A DNA stretch of 64,000 nucleotides from Inhella proteolytica (lineage in GTDB: Bacteria; Pseudomonadota; Gammaproteobacteria; Burkholderiales; Burkholderiaceae_C). Numbering within the stretch: the first letter of the stretch is position 1; every line of letters begins with the position of its first letter. The notes beneath the pieces were generated by a model. That model did no database searches. It was not told where the DNA came from and worked only from the letters and a program-made list of their open reading frames with translations. This document shows, one piece after another, positions 62,362 through 64,000 of this stretch. The DNA lies in assembly GCF_016093275.1 (NCBI RefSeq), contig NZ_JAEDAK010000018.1:1-64000 (forward strand), written 5' to 3'. Made by a program: the position numbers and the translations under genes.

Positions 62362-64000
62362 GCCGGCCGCGGGCGCGGCCTCGCCAGGCGTTCGGCCCGC
62401 CCGGCCCAGCCGCCGGGACCGGCCCGAACGGGGCTACCTGCTGGTGGCCCTGCTGGCCGCCACCCTGGCCATCGTGCTGTGGTCGCAGCGCGCCGGCACC
62501 TTGCTGGAGCGCATCGACCGCCTGACCCTGGACCTGCAGATGCAGGTGCGCGGCCCGTTGGCACCGGGCACCCGGCATCCGGTGGCCCTGGTGTCGATCG
62601 ACGACCGCACCCTGCAAGCGCTGGGCGGTGCCGCGCCCGACCGCGCCCGCCATGCCGAGCTCATCACCCGCCTGGCCGCGGCCGGCGCCAAGGCGGTGGC
62701 CCTGGACATCCTGATGCCCGAGCCCGGCGGCGAGGAGGCTGACCGTGCCTTGGCCGCCGCCCTGCAGGCCCCCGGCATGGCCAAGGCCATTGCGCTGGCC
62801 CTGCCGGACGACAGCTCGGCCATGGCCGGCGCGCCGCTGGAGCAGCTGCTGACCCACGCCTACATGCGCGCGAAGGCCGAGGCGCTGGCGGCGGAATCCG
62901 TGGCCATGCTGCCCAAGGGCCTGATCGCGCCCACGCCCGTGCTGGCCGAGGCCGCTCCCATCGTGGGTCACGTCAGTTCCAAGCGCGGCGTGGATGGCAG
63001 CCTGCGCTACGACCTGCCGGCCCTGCACTGGCAGGGTGAGTGGTTCCCCACCATGGCCCTGCGCCTGGCTGGCGTGGCCCTGGATCTGGACTGGAGTCAG
63101 GCCGAGTTCCTGGCTGGCCAGGCGGTGCGCTGGGGCCCGCTGCAGGTGCCGCTGGACGCCGCCTCGCGCCAATGGGTCAACTACTACGGCAAGGCCGAGC
63201 ATTTCCCCACCCTCAGCTACATCGACGTGCTGAACGGCAAGGTGCCGGCGGATCAGCTCAAGGGCCGCATCTTCATCGTCGGTGCTACCGCCTTCGGCAC
63301 CAGCGATTCCGTGCCCAGCCCCTTCGATTCCGGCCTGCCTGGCATGGAGCGCCTGGCCACCGTCACCGACAACCTCATCACCGGCCGCAATCTGCGCGTC
63401 AGCGAGTTCGCGCCGCTGATCGAACTGGCCGCCATGCTGCTGTTGCCCCTGGCCGCGGCCGGGGCGCTGGCCAACTGGTCAGGCCGGCGCGCCGGTGCCG
63501 TGCTGGGGGCGCTGGGCCTGCTGCTGCTCGGCTGGGCGCAATGGGATTTCGTTGCCAACCACCGCTTCCTGTCGCTGGCCTACCCCGGCCTGGCCATGAT
63601 CACCGCCGTGCTGGGCGCCACGCTGTTGCGCGGCCATGGCGAGCGCCTGCGCAAGGAAGCGGCGGTGGCCGCACTGCGCGCCAGCGAGGAGCGCTACGCG
63701 CTGGCCGCCCAGGGTGCCAATGACGGGCTCTGGGACTGGGATCTGGACGCGGGCGAGGTGCACTTCAGCGAGCGCTGGCTCGGCCTGATGGGGCAGGAGG
63801 AAAGCCAGGCCCGCACCATGGACGCCTTCACCGTGCCGCTGGATGCCAATGCCCGCTCCGCCTTCGAGGCTGCGCTGCAGGACCATCTGGAAGGCCGCAG
63901 CCTGCAGCTGCACCATGTACTGCAGTTTCGCGAGGGTGAGCAGGAGCGCGCGCTGCTGGTGCGCGGCATGGCCACGCGCGATGCCCAGGGCCGGCCGACG
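62354..64000 (+). CDS. CHASE2-domain sensor with PAS domain, 3' part outside window
   Basis: The first 549 codons of a gene that continues to the right. GTG 62354 overlaps the FecR stop. A first membrane helix lies near residues 29-45, then the extracytoplasmic CHASE2 domain (VALVSIDDRTLQALGG, KAVALDILMPEP, RIFIVGATAFGTSDSVPSPFDSGLPGMERLATVTDNLITGR). Three further helices follow at about 355-425, then a PAS domain (ERYALAAQGANDGLWDWDL) from about 440. The output domain, GGDEF, EAL, histidine kinase or adenylate cyclase, is not in view. Confidence 0.85.
   Translation, partial: MSEPAAGAASPGVRPARPSRRDRPERGYLLVALLAATLAIVLWSQRAGTLLERIDRLTLDLQMQVRGPLAPGTRHPVALVSIDDRTLQALGGAAPDRARHAELITRLAAAGAKAVALDILMPEPGGEEADRALAAALQAPGMAKAIALALPDDSSAMAGAPLEQLLTHAYMRAKAEALAAESVAMLPKGLIAPTPVLAEAAPIVGHVSSKRGVDGSLRYDLPALHWQGEWFPTMALRLAGVALDLDWSQAEFLAGQAVRWGPLQVPLDAASRQWVNYYGKAEHFPTLSYIDVLNGKVPADQLKGRIFIVGATAFGTSDSVPSPFDSGLPGMERLATVTDNLITGRNLRVSEFAPLIELAAMLLLPLAAAGALANWSGRRAGAVLGALGLLLLGWAQWDFVANHRFLSLAYPGLAMITAVLGATLLRGHGERLRKEAAVAALRASEERYALAAQGANDGLWDWDLDAGEVHFSERWLGLMGQEESQARTMDAFTVPLDANARSAFEAALQDHLEGRSLQLHHVLQFREGEQERALLVRGMATRDAQGRPT

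Overview
The window looks like a chromosomal stretch from a GC-rich betaproteobacterium of the order Burkholderiales, probably a freshwater or soil relative of Roseateles, Inhella or Ideonella. The grounds are the very high GC of nearly all genes, a polyhydroxybutyrate phasin, a CoA-dependent anthranilate pathway like that of Azoarcus, and sugar ABC transporters paired with outer-membrane receptors or porins. No rRNA, tRNA or CRISPR array was recognised.

Layout. (1) 1-1750: a visibly lower-GC fragment that reads as a short integron gene-cassette array: three small cassette ORFs, attC-like sites and core sites, with the 5' end of an IS110-family transposase at the left edge. (2) 1809-3597: a secreted protein of unknown function and a periplasmic binding protein. 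(3) 21625 down to 3473, minus strand: a 15-gene operon with mostly ATGA-overlapping junctions. It holds an IlvD/EDD dehydratase, a TonB-dependent receptor, an HpcH/HpaI aldolase, a four-gene ABC importer, a Gfo/Idh/MocA enzyme, a mutarotase, an SMP-30 lactonase, an SDR dehydrogenase, glpD, a GabD-like aldehyde dehydrogenase, glpK and a TauE/SafE exporter. The divergent lacI-type gene at 21738 and a palindromic operator at 21659-21672 probably control it. The gene set matches a sulfo-Entner-Doudoroff pathway for sulfoquinovose extended to sulfoquinovosyl-glycerol: import, glycoside cleavage, oxidation, lactone opening, dehydration, aldol cleavage to pyruvate and sulfolactaldehyde, oxidation to sulfolactate, export, and capture of the released glycerol. 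This assignment is an inference from gene content. A non-sulfonated sugar acid route (L-arabinose or D-galactose type) is the main alternative.

(4) 21738-28259, plus strand: the LacI regulator, a LamB-type porin and a second sugar ABC importer, with an intrinsic terminator between the binding protein and the permeases. (5) 28267-33040: an aldo/keto reductase, then a cytochrome b / PepSY / two-component / PepSY redox module with matching direct repeats ahead of both PepSY genes. (6) 33032-52813: mixed housekeeping and accessory genes, including a ferric-reductase-like oxidoreductase, phasin phaP with a well-defined promoter, a histone-deacetylase-like protein, an antiporter, D-glycerate dehydrogenase, rmuC, regulators and transporters.

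(7) 52906-61631, plus strand: a CoA-thioester anthranilate (2-aminobenzoate) degradation operon with a two-domain anthraniloyl-CoA monooxygenase, SDR, MarR regulator, enoyl-CoA hydratase, acyl-CoA dehydrogenase, aryl-CoA ligase, thioesterase and Rid-family protein. A roughly 670-bp palindromic non-coding repeat element splits it. (8) 61750-64000: a FecR-domain protein and the start of a CHASE2-PAS signalling protein that runs off the window.
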